A stretch of DNA of 64,000 nt from Capitella teleta. Its lineage: Eukaryota; Annelida; Polychaeta; Capitellidae. Under the pieces are notes generated by a model that had not been told where the DNA came from, did no database searches, and worked only from the letters and a program-made list of their open reading frames with translations. A program made the translations under genes and the position numbers. Of this stretch, positions 12,801 to 23,533 are shown piece by piece. The stretch is taken from contig KB311061.1 in assembly GCA_000328365.1 (NCBI GenBank), positions 453,564-517,563 of the forward strand. The letters run 5' to 3'. Position 1 is the first letter of the stretch, and each line of letters opens with the position of its first letter.

Positions 12801-14980
12801 GAAAGAATGCACGCCATAAGGATCCGATGCAATTGTACTGTTTTAATATACAGAAAACATTCTTTGTAATTGATGGGTTGGGTGTCTGTTTGGCTTGATC
12901 AGAGTCCAAAAGGCAACTGAAGTTGGAGCGTCGGTAGGTGGGATGAGTCAGATGTCAGTTGTCAGATTTGGACGTTTAATTTAATGAGAAACAGGTGGTT
13001 GGCCGATGACTAGTTAAAAGAGGATGGGGTCCATTTTGGCTTTTGCTTTTTGTTTAGGACAATAGGGGATGCTCTCGCCGTCAGCTTGGCGTGAATTTAA
13101 CATCAGAAATTGCGCGGGCGTCCGACTCGCTAATCGTATTAAGTATGCCAGGGTGAAGTGATCAGACCATATTTGAAAATGAGCTCCAGCAAAAGGTATA
13201 GGTGTAACCACTGCTTCAAATCATAGGCCTGGTTTCAAGTCTAAGAAATCACACGAGGAAGGTGCATGAGGTAATTAATCCCCTTAACCGAGTACTAAGT
13301 CCCACGGATCATATCATCAGCATATTAGCAAGCATAGCCACAGGCTGAGGTCTCTGCTGGCTTTGAGTCTGAGCCTCTTAACAAGTGAAAGGTTCGACGC
13401 ACGACTGATGATCGTCTCTAAGGTCATCTACGGAAATGACGCTTGACGGAAGAGTCTTCTTTGTTGTTTCGCCAATTGCATTCCATCAGAAAAACAATCA
13501 TGATTCCGAATGGTCACTTTGGGAATCATCGGTCAATGTCACTGGGCTGCTTTGACGAATATCAAGACGACTCGAGGTCAGCGACCTGGAATTGTTAGTG
13601 TCTTAAATGTATGGACAAGAAAATAAGTGAACATTATTTATGGGATGTCATCAATTATCATGAAACCTTCCTTCCCAATCCGCGACGGAAAACTAAGCTG
13701 GAGTCAACAACATGAAGGTCCGATAGAGAATTCTTTGGTGAATACAGGCTCACGAGTTATGCTGTAGTCTTTTCTCGATGCTGTTTTTTTTTCGACCAAA
13801 TTAGTAAAGGATTTACCAATGGCGTCACTCATTCCCTTCCCCCTTCTCACACGCGCACAACACAGGGGAACGTTCGTGTGCAGCTCAGATGAGGTGTTGG
13901 GGAAGGGTGAAGGGTCGGTCAAGGTGTCGCTCATTGCAGGGCGTATGAAGGAGATCGGGGCAAGGAACGGAATCTAATAAGAGTTTGAGAGCTTGAGCAC
14001 ATGTACACAAGAGTAACGTAGTTAATATTATGTGCAACCTGTGATATGTTCCCAATCAGCCAATCGATTTTTGAAACTCCATCAGCTGTGGAATATGAAT
14101 CTTCTACCATCAATCTATGTAAAGGAGCGTTTCAAGTTAACCAGGAGAAACACACAACATGCACTTGTTGATCGTGTTAATTCGGAATACAGGTTGATCC
14201 TATATCAAAACATAATTTTTGATATTGTATAACCACTGTGACTCCCACCCCCCCCCCCCCTGGTAATCGAGGGTAACAATCACCGAAAAAGTAGCCCAGC
14301 TTCAGAAAACATTTTTTTTTTTCGCAGCTTGCTGAATAGTTTACTCGTGCATGATTTACTCTGCCCTAATGCACCTGTCCATGTGTGTCTGATCAAGCGC
14401 CCAATCGTTGACCCTTATAAATCAATAAATGTACACTATTATCAAGAGACGACAAACACAGGTACGCATTGTTTTTCAGAGAAGAACCATGTAATGAAAG
14501 ATATCAGCCCTTGTTATCTTACGCCATAAAAGAAAGCATAGCACATTAATTAATGTGCCAAGATTTGCATGTAATATAGTGCCATTCATGAGAGTTTTGT
14601 ATTATTACCTAATATTGTGGAATGTTATATATTTACATGACACATGCATACCTGCATATATAATCATATATGTATTTGAATATAATAATACCCACATATA
14701 CTGTTAATGGACTTATGAATCACCCTGTATTCTTTGCATCCCTTTTCATCACATTTTTGCTATGATGTATGTGAATGCATCATAATAGCAGCATTATTCA
14801 GTTCAGTGGGCTTGAAAAGAAATATATAACATTCTTTGAAAAAACTAAAATGTGGATATAGTTTGGGTTCTTATGTCACAATGATATTAGCCGTAGGCAA
14901 ATCGTGCCAAAGCTAATATGTTTGGTGAAATGCATGGATTTCGACATCCTTAATGCAATTGCGTAGTCTTACTAACTAAA
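9853..14980. other. intergenic, no gene seen
   Basis: About 5 kb with scattered short frames on both strands, none with domains or splice support. A poly-C run lies at about 14,248-14,261. Approximate inverted symmetry occurs around 14,759-14,792 (TGCTATGATG... / ...ATAGCA). Confidence 0.5.
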
Positions 14981-15135
14981 TTCCCCACAGAAGTTCAAGA
15001 AGTGCAAGAGACTTATAATCAATTCATTAGCCCCTTTCGGGCATTCAATTCCCTCCCCGCCTCTGTGTTCCCAACCAACGAGTGCTTGCAGACATTCAAG
15101 CGTGACGTATCGTTTTCTGGGGGGTTGAAATAATT
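14981..15135 (+). mobile_element. LINE fragment, extreme C-terminus of reverse transcriptase
   Basis: A plus-strand frame reads SFISPFRAFNSLPASVF, then TNECLQTFKRDVSF and a stop at about 15,132. This is the R-x-W/F-N-x-LP ... FK pattern that closes the reverse transcriptase of many non-LTR elements; FNSLP replaces the usual WNSLP. The preceding KKCKRL-like bases are in another frame, so the piece is decayed and strongly 5'-truncated. It lies within 300 bases of the opposite-strand LINE fragment at 15,395-15,880 and is not obviously from the same insertion. Confidence 0.6.
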
Positions 15136-15394
15136 ATTTACCCCGGGAGACAACTGAGGGTATAACTTCGCAGTCTAGCGACGCAATTACAACATTTAGT
15201 AACATTTTAACATATTTTTGTGAATCTTAGTGGTTTAGCAACTACATCAAACCAATTGAAAGTCGTACAATGCAACTTTCGGTTGAATATATAAGTTTTC
15301 ACAACCGAAAAGCACTTAAATTCAATGATTGAAGTCGATATTTAATGCAACAGTTTCTGGTTTCTTATTTCTGGTATTATACGGCACACAAGAT

Positions 15395-15880
15395 AATTAA
15401 TAAAAAAAAACAAAAATATTTTGTAAAAGCGTAATATCCACAAAAAGTGCTCAAAACGCAATAAAATAGGTATAACAAACAACAGCGTGAGAAAAATAAA
15501 AGTTAATTAAAAGCTTGGATAAATAGATAAGTTTTTAATTTACGTTTAAAAGAAGACAGTGAATTAGATATTTTAATATAATGGGGTAAAACATTCCATA
15601 AAATAGGTCCGCAATATTGAAATCAAAGAGTTATAAGAAAATAGTTGGGTAAGTAAAAACTGTTCATGAGAACGGAGATCTTTTCCTGGTACATATAGTG
15701 ATATAAGTTCTTGCAGATAAACAGGGGCCATACCATTTAGACACTTATATAGAGGAATAAAATTTTATTATGGATTTTAAAATTAATGGGCAGCCAGTAG
15801 AGTTACTTTAATACAGGGATGATAATTGTGTAACTTATTGGGATGCCATAGTTATTTTAATATAAATTTCAAATTATTAC
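15395..15880 (-). mobile_element. LINE fragment with 3' end (L2/Rex-like reverse transcriptase end)
   Basis: On the minus strand, in several broken frames, the order is LYWLPINFKI-like, then YKCLNGMAPVYLQEL, ISLYVPGKDLRSHEQ, YCGPILWNVLP and SLSSFKRKLKTYLFIQAFN with a stop. These are the LHWLPV, LNGLAPxYLxEL, LRS, LWNxLP and FKxxLKTxLF blocks of L2/Rex-type LINEs, in the right order. After the stop (15,500 down to about 15,405) comes a decayed GCGTTTTGAGCACTTTTTG element, matching the GCGCTTTGAGCAC motif seen near the 3' end of this LINE group. It is a 5'-truncated dead copy with multiple frameshifts. Confidence 0.85.
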
Positions 15881-18800
15881 TAAATATTCTGCAAAGAAAA
15901 AAAAAATATGTGGGAAATTAATTTACGTCTTAAAGATCTGAATTGAAGAGACCAGTATTTACAATTTGCACCAAACAAATTAGCTTCGGCACGTTTTGCC
16001 TACGGAATGACATAAGAACCCGCACTAATAGTGTTCATCATGGCGTCTACTCTCAAGCACCCAATACTCGGAATGATACGAATTCCATGAAACACAGAAA
16101 TGTGTTCATTATTTTGACCGCATCTCGTGACGGAAGAATTACGGCTTTTTTACAAGCGCCCTAGAACTGTCAATTAAATTATATTTCTTTCGATCATGGT
16201 GATGATTGAAAACTAGTAGCCTTCCTGGTCCTGTCAGGACAACGCTATTCGAGGATAGGACTTGGCGAAGAGACACAGAGAGAAAGCCTGGCTTCAGATA
16301 TCAGCTTAATTCATGAGGGTTTTTGCCAAAACTCAAATTGTCAGATACTTGGTTGCACCAGGCTTACCATCATTACATCACTGTCTTTGTCCTGTTGACC
16401 ATAGTTCAACATCAATTAACAACAATCATTTGTGAGATCAAGACAAAAAGATCATGTTTCACCAAGAAGAATTAAACAACTTATTTCCTGAATAATAAAA
16501 CCATTTATTTCATGATGAATAAATTTACTTATGTCATGACGAAGAAAACTTTTTCAAGCATAAATGAAACTTGTGGTAATATAGAGAATAGTGTGTGATG
16601 TGTTTGAGGGGCATAAACACCTGTTCATTTAATGAAAACGGTGCTGCGTAATAAAAAGACCCCAGTCCAACTTTGCGAAGTCACATCTAAAATAATACAA
16701 CTCCCAACATGCTATGAACGGCATGCGTCCACAACCAAACATCGATCAAATCGGCATTGCGAAATGCAGCTCTAATTAGTATCTTCTAATGAAATAAGAA
16801 CAACCTAAATATATTTAAATTATTACAATTATATTAAATAATTTACTATATGCGGAGACGCTAAGTTCCATGAGAAATTGCTGGTGTGCAAGCCACCTAA
16901 AAAATTATAGTACAAAAAAAATGGTAGTATACATTATTATTAAATCATTGCTATTGCGATAAATGTAATCCGTGTTGACATGGGTGTCGACTAGCACGTA
17001 CTATTACGCAATAGATACGGACGGACACGAGCAATATATTACATACTTTATTGGGGCTGCTTCATCACCCGGCTACGGCGTCGTTTCGGATCGTGACGTG
17101 CGGGTCGTTTGGCGCTCGTTTTCTGTCCTAAATGGGCAATGTTGGCTTCCTTCTTCTGCGGCGTTCATCACATCAGTCTGCGACATCGTACTCTGACAAC
17201 AAGAATAACCGAGGCGCGTTTTTGAGGTGGAGAATACCTTTGCCAATACTGTACACACCATATCAATTCTGACTCTGAAGCAATTCAAGATTCCATTCAA
17301 TGACACAAATATCCTTGTATAAGCAGCCAACATCAAACGCAACCAAGATGAATGGTATCCTTGGTCGAAATGAACCCTGTTCTACTTAATTTCACTATTT
17401 GATGCTCTTGGTTGTCATTTACAACATTTGCTACATCGAATCTAATGGGTGGTAATATAATAATTACATAGAGTACAATAAGTTTGTGTTAACATCTGTA
17501 TATAATGATTGTCGCCAATTAAAAGAGTTCGTGATGACGCAAGTAAAGCCATCCTGAGAATTAACATCATCTGGGTTCAATGTGTCCCTGAATATTCTTG
17601 AGACCGTGATGTAACTTAATAGAATCCATTAACATTCAATGTGATCTGAATGGTTCAACTTGCAGCATGTGCATTGTATGAACGATTTTAAAGTATAAAT
17701 CATGTGGATGGACAAGCACATTGGACGTCAATATAAAACTTCATGCAACCACCTATTGCATCATAACGATCGATGATATCATCTGACTTCCTGAGGCTGA
17801 AAATAACAAAACGTTCCATCTATCTTCATCGGGATACCAAGCGGGACTCGGCATCCGGTTATTTCCGTTCATTAGGCACCGGGTCAATTGTCTGGGCCTG
17901 CTTTTTATGGCTCCAGAAGCCAGTCACTCTCAATCAACGTGCGCCCAAGGCGGAAGCACTCATCGAAAACATCCAATGCTGAAAACAGACGTTTGGCCGG
18001 AGGATTGCTGTTTAAAGCCAAGATATAATCTTCTTACAGGTAATGGATTATCCATGTATACCTACTCATATGACTCGGAGGTCGAAGCATGTCACCTGAA
18101 TTGAGGAGAGCATGCATATTAATGAGTCGTCTAAGTAGATCAAGCATTGGCTACACGCATGTATTCACAGCGTGCCTCCCTATTTCAAGTGGATGCATGG
18201 CATATTGGTGTAAATACGCTTTGCCTGACTAATTCGTTATTAACTGAACCTGAAGATGAAGATGAGATGCTTCTTAACTGAATATACATTCACTCGGAGT
18301 GAATCACCATTAATTATTAATAACCACGCCTTCTCAACAATTACTACCATAGCAGCATTTCTCCGGATGATGAATTGCGCAAGTAGCACCTTTCTAAGAA
18401 ATACTGCTTATAAAATGCATTAATCAAACGCAATTTTCCATTCATTTATGCATTGGAAACCTGAGCGTTATCAGTCAACAGGTCGCTGTGGGGACGTTCA
18501 CGGGCCATAAGTTTGTGATCAGGTTTGTTTCTTGTGGGCAATCGAGGTTCGTCACAAATTAAGACATCAAACATGGTGTTGTTGATAATGCTAAATATAA
18601 GCCGCGCGTGGTGTTCGTGCTTTCCACTGGCATGAGGACCTCTTGATCGTTTGGAGGAGTCCTTGATGCCTGCTTGTGTCCCGTACCATCCATTACGCAC
18701 CATTCTTCAGAACACATGGTCACCGTCACCCGCCGTCCACCCCAGTGAGTGCAGTACTAGCCAAGGTCAAAGGTCAAAGTGAACAACACCTGTTCTGATG

Positions 18801-19330
18801 CGAGGGACGGTCGCTGGCAAACGACGACCATAAACGCGGTCTACACACGAGGGACTCCATCGATTACTCGGCATTGCCTACCGCATTGGCAAGGCCAAAA
18901 GTTCTCCAAAATGTCTGAAATGTTTGTCTATTTGAGGACCCTGTGTCAAACGGTTTGACGAAGCACTTTTGCGTCTGTCTGTGCGTAGTGATGGATTGCT
19001 ATTTGGTTGATGACATTAAAATGCAGTCAGCTGAGGCTCTTCTCCGCAGGCTGAGATGGGATACATAAATATGCATGACATACACACGTGTTTTAGACAT
19101 CATAACATTGTCTGTGGTGTATCTTCTGGCATTCATTGATTATGTTGTCAGTCAATGAATCATTGTTATGAGTAGTAAGTGGCGCACAATTGAGAATACC
19201 ATTAACAAAAACAAAGATTATTATAAGAACACCCATGGAATTCCGAAATAATAACATCTAGCTAGAATCCCAATGCATTTCACAATCAACCGGGCAAAGT
19301 GCATTACTGTTATCACTTGCTCGGCATAAC
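15881..19330. other. intergenic, no gene seen
   Basis: No supported gene. A weak inverted repeat (ATTCATTGA / TCAATGAAT) lies at about 19,131-19,158. The open frames near 17.0 and 18.5 kb have no recognisable domain. Confidence 0.5.
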
Positions 19331-19598
19331 AGGATCGAGAGACCAATCACCTGCCCCCGCCCCTCCCTCTCCCCTTCCACCCACTAACTCGTGCCCTGTG
19401 CTGCTTTGCAGGCTGAGCCTCCACTAAGCGAGGGCTGATTCTCCGACATTTGCCACCAGCTGCGCAGTGCGTCCAGGAGGCTCCAACGCCACGCAAACCT
19501 TTTCCCGTCACAGCAATGCCTGATTGACGCAGACATGGATGGTTGCTGCATACCCATTGGATTAATATATTAAAGTGATACATTTTGTGCAATTTGCA
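19331..19598 (+). promoter_or_regulatory. GC-richer block upstream of a possible first exon
   Basis: This block is noticeably richer in C and G than its surroundings (poly-C/T stretch at 19,350-19,382, several CpGs). It includes an AT-rich TAATATATTAAAG patch at 19,563-19,575, about 25 bases upstream of the ATG at 19,599. It could be a promoter or 5' untranslated region for the exon that follows, but no defined core element is certain. Confidence 0.2.
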
Positions 19599-19658
19599 AT
19601 GGCTTCAGGAAGATCAGGGCGCTCCAACTCCAAGAGCACGGGGATGCATGCCAATGAG
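19599..19658 (+). CDS. possible first coding exon, unrecognised protein
   Basis: An ATG opens a 20-codon frame, MASGRSGRSNSKSTGMHANE, that ends exactly at a good splice donor (GAG|GTAGGT). The peptide is Ser/Gly/Arg-rich, like many disordered protein N-termini, and the local base composition is more gene-like than its neighbours. No downstream exon that would continue it in phase 0 was identified within the window, and the frame reads on without a recognisable domain if unspliced. It may equally be chance. The function is unknown. Confidence 0.25.
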
Positions 19659-21048
19659 GTAGGTCTATTACCGTTTCTATCTGTTAATTTATTGTACATT
19701 TTGATATATATTTTTATCTCTTATTCTGTTTGCAATTGCATACTTTCCCCGGAACATATTACAGAATATTAGAATGTATGAATTGAAACGAAAGATCGTT
19801 GCCTCTAAAATTCAAGTGGCAGCGAAGGATAGGAGACATAATTACGCCTCAAAAGACAAATGCATCCTTCGATTATTTGATCGACACATTTTAAACCTGC
19901 TATGGGCTGTTTCTCAGCCTATCTGGACTCAGATCCATCATACTTGACAGGCTTGAAACCTCGCTTTTTTATTCCGTTTCATGATGTCGTCGACGGAATG
20001 AGTCTACCAGGCTCTCATTGTTAACAATGAGGACCGTGAGTGAGCAGTTAGATCAATATACTCTTTCTGCGGAAGAAATAATGCACTCTTTGCGTTATAG
20101 GCCTCGATAGAAAATCGTATATTTGTCTTGATTATTATAATATAACATACATATTGCACTCAACCTAACGACGTTCTAAAATTTGCCGAATTTCTTAGCA
20201 AGGCTTTTACGATGTTAGTTCTTCTTTTGACGAAGCACCAAAAACTTTGATGAAGAATTGACGATGCTTGAATGACATTGGTGAAACAGAAAATGCACAG
20301 ACGAGTACCTCTATGCTGGTTCCACAAGATGCATCCTCGGATCATCCTGATTCCTCAGTTACATAACGGTATATTTGGCTCTCTGGGTGAAACTTAGAAG
20401 TGTCCGATGCTCGGAGTTTTGATCACTCTGTATAATTATTATCGTGTCAGTGAGTGAGGAAAATAAATAAGTTTCCCATTATGTATATATGGGGACTGCA
20501 TTAATAAAGTTGAAACAACCTTTATTGAAAGTGAAATGTATTTGCTTAATTGCATAACATTTATGCTAAGCATCTATTTGCAAACTATTCAAATACGCAT
20601 AAACTAATTATTCGTAATAACAATTTCTGCTTTTTCTGAAACCAGAGTCATCAGACTCATTCTTCTAGATTCGGAGGACTGGCGGTTTTTAGAGTTTGCC
20701 AAGGGAGCCAATGAGACCGAACGATATTATTTAGGCTCGAATACTGCCGGATTTAAACTGATGCATGCGGTTTATCCAATTTCCCGATCATGATGTTATC
20801 GATGTTACTTTGGATCTGCAATCTATATCGAAATGCAACATGCAATGTGCTCACTTGATTTTATTGGAAGAAGTCGGACTTTAAGTATGAATGTGCGACC
20901 GTTTATATTTCTCCTGTTAAATTGTCTTGAGCATGCAATACTTATCATCTTCGATTATTCGGTCTTTACCCAAAGTAAACGTATCATCATGGGGAGGAAA
21001 AATGCAATGCGGATGTTGGCATCCCTGATGGTTATATAATAAATCATA
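19659..21048. other. intergenic or intronic, no gene seen
   Basis: No supported exon, RNA or repeat family was recognised. If the exon at 19,599 is real this would be its intron. Confidence 0.45.
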
Positions 21049-21077
21049 TAATATGGTGCCATCGTGGCACCATATTA
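21049..21077. repeat. perfect 29-base hairpin
   Basis: Arms TAATATGGTGCCA and TGGCACCATATTA are exact reverse complements (13 bases) around a TCG loop. There is no following T-run to suggest a terminator, and the arms are too short for a microRNA precursor. Confidence 0.9.
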
Positions 21078-23166
21078 GCTGAAGAAATCTGCCCGTTAAT
21101 TACAATATTCTTATTGTTTGATTTCGTTGTAGCTCAGTCGAGCAAACAAAGAAAGATACACAGGGCGAATAACGCTTTGTACAATAGGGTTCATCATAGT
21201 GTGCAAATACGTGTTCTTCCATTTAGGCTAATCGGAAGAGTGCCGGCGCCTGTTGACATGCTCCACCTGAGAGATTCACTTTCGGCTTCGCTCTGTTTGA
21301 GATACTAATGCATGGCCAATCACAGAGCGCTCTGTGGGCATCTTTCTAGCTCATGGCGGATAGTTGAGCGTGTTAGTCAATGTACAGAACAAAGGCTACA
21401 AAGATGCCAAGATAATTCATCTTCCTTGCATCAGAACCACGCCCAACATTAAGAGCTGGTACTGCGCAATGATATATTTCATAACTTGCACATATATCAC
21501 AGGTGAAAGCGGTCAACAGGAATATATTGTACGAACTGTCACTCGAGTGATACCGAAAGAACAACAAATCAGCCACTCGTTTGATGGCTTGCCTGACGTC
21601 ATCAAGTGTTACATAAGACGGCTTTGGGTTCTTTGATTACGATTGATTTACCTTGGTGATTGATCAATATACCCTGAAATCAAAAGCTAATTAAGGTGTG
21701 GTATGCATCTGTCCAAAGACTGACGGCGTTGGGCGACATGTACCAACATTCCACCTGAGGAAACATGTTTTGTAGGACTTGGGAATGATACGTGGTCACC
21801 AGAAAAGGCTGTAACCATGGATCGATGACATTCACTTGCGCAAAAGACCTGAGTAACAAAACACCAATTACCCCCAACAGAAGGGTCTGATGTGCGCGCG
21901 CATCTCCCGCGTGTGCGACCCATTACAGTGTTATGCTCCACGGGGGATTATTTCATTCTGCGAGGGCAAATTGTGCTCCAAAATTACGTTTTGCATCATT
22001 GGCCACAAAACCTGTTTCTCCGATATCGTGCAACAGCACTGAGTTCGTCCCACGTGCACGATGCTAATGAGAAAGAAAACTATCAACTCTGACACACGGT
22101 TCAGTGTCAGTCATGTCGCTCTGGCATTGCTTATGCTTTAGAGCTTGCCTTCTCTCTCTAGTAATGGCGATGAGGCTATCACACCCATACACATACAGAG
22201 CAAGCACCCCCACACCCCACCCAGCACAAGCAAAGCTGCTTATTACGCGGGTCCGGCCCTAATCCCTCATCTCTCGATTTGGATCTGACCTTTGACCTTC
22301 AAGGGAAAGACACTTGCACTTGTCACAGCGAAAGAGGAAGAGCAAATGGGCTTCAGGTGTAAACATGATCCTCAAGAGGAAATATTTACCAACTCCAGGC
22401 TGAATAATTAGCCTTTGATCAATATACTGCCCCCACCCCCACCCCCACCCCTCCCCCCACACACACCTCCTCCCGCAAGACTATCTTACATCTCAGGTAG
22501 CCTTGCTTCGTCATTATATTATGTTTCCATCTCGAGCTGACATGTTTTTATCAAGTCAAACATTGCGTTCAACAATTGGCTGAGATCGACAAGTGTGTCA
22601 TATGGATAACATAGTACATAATGTGCAATGAATAGGGAAAATGCTGCCTCTTTATTCTCGGGAGTATACTGCCAAGGTTAAATCTTGATTTATGCATGTA
22701 TTGGGGCCAGATATTGGCCAGGTTCTTGTGATATCTCAGCAGTAATGGCTTGCGCGGCTGAGGACTTGAAGAGGACCACTGTTCGTTTTGGAACCTTTTT
22801 TAGATCTATTCTATGGGCTTTTAAGACCAATTTTGATCATTTTTGTCAACTATAAATAATATTCAAGACAAATTAAAATACGAATTTCCTGCTCAGGCAT
22901 AATAACTTGACACGAGATTATTGCAAGATTTCTGTTATAAAAACTGCTGAAGAAACTGCACAGTCGACGGCTCCCTTTGTTAACAACAAGATAATTACTT
23001 TTGTCGCGTCACCACGGTCTGAAATCGAACACGAGAATAAAGCGAGATTTTAAGCCTCTCAAATTCGATGTATCAGGGAATTAGCGCACAGCAAGCGTAT
23101 TGTCTAAAACATGTCAGTGAAAAGGCGTATTTGTTATTTGGGATGCCTCCTCTATCATTCGTTACT
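21078..23166. other. intergenic, no gene seen
   Basis: Contains a C-rich (CCCCCA)n patch at about 22,430-22,466. Open frames here have no supporting motifs. Confidence 0.5.
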
Positions 23167-23533
23167 ACTTCAAAACAATCCACAGTGGGTTAAACCGCTG
23201 TCTGCAATCCTATGCCGATCGTGGGGTCGAGGTCCCGGGTTCGAGACCCGATCAGGCCACGGGCGTTATGATTGTGAATTATAATTGTAATCCGCTATAA
23301 TTGTAATTCTTCGGTGACTCTGCAGTGCTGCCCAACTGCGTAACAAGGCCGGGCGCTGTGTACTACTGTCTATGGTGGTATGCAGGGTAAAGAACCCTTG
23401 GGATTTATCGATAAGACTAGGGTGAAACCCCGGTCCCAGGCCTTCTGTTCTGGCGCCCGTATCACCCGATCGGGTTGGGTGGAGCCGTAAAACCCCATCA
23501 TGCCTCATGCCTCATGCTGACTTCAAAACAATC
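23167..23533 (+). mobile_element. tRNA-derived SINE with perfect target-site duplication
   Basis: A 339-base body (23,181-23,519) is flanked by a perfect 14-base target-site duplication, ACTTCAAAACAATC. The head keeps the tRNA-like A-box region (CACAGTGGGTTAAACCGCTG, with the first bases lost) and a canonical B-box GGTTCGAGACC. The tRNA-unrelated body contains GTTATGATTGTGAATTATAA and AAGAACCCTTGGGATTTATC blocks, and the tail is a short CATGCCT-type repeat. It is over 90% identical by eye to the copy at 44.1 kb, so both are fairly young. Frames translated from it are not genes. Confidence 0.95.

Noticed and set aside
23266-23508. Frame similar to one at 43,982-44,344 (shared STQRxALLRSWAALQ)
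   Set aside because: The similarity comes from the shared SINE sequence; neither is a protein gene.
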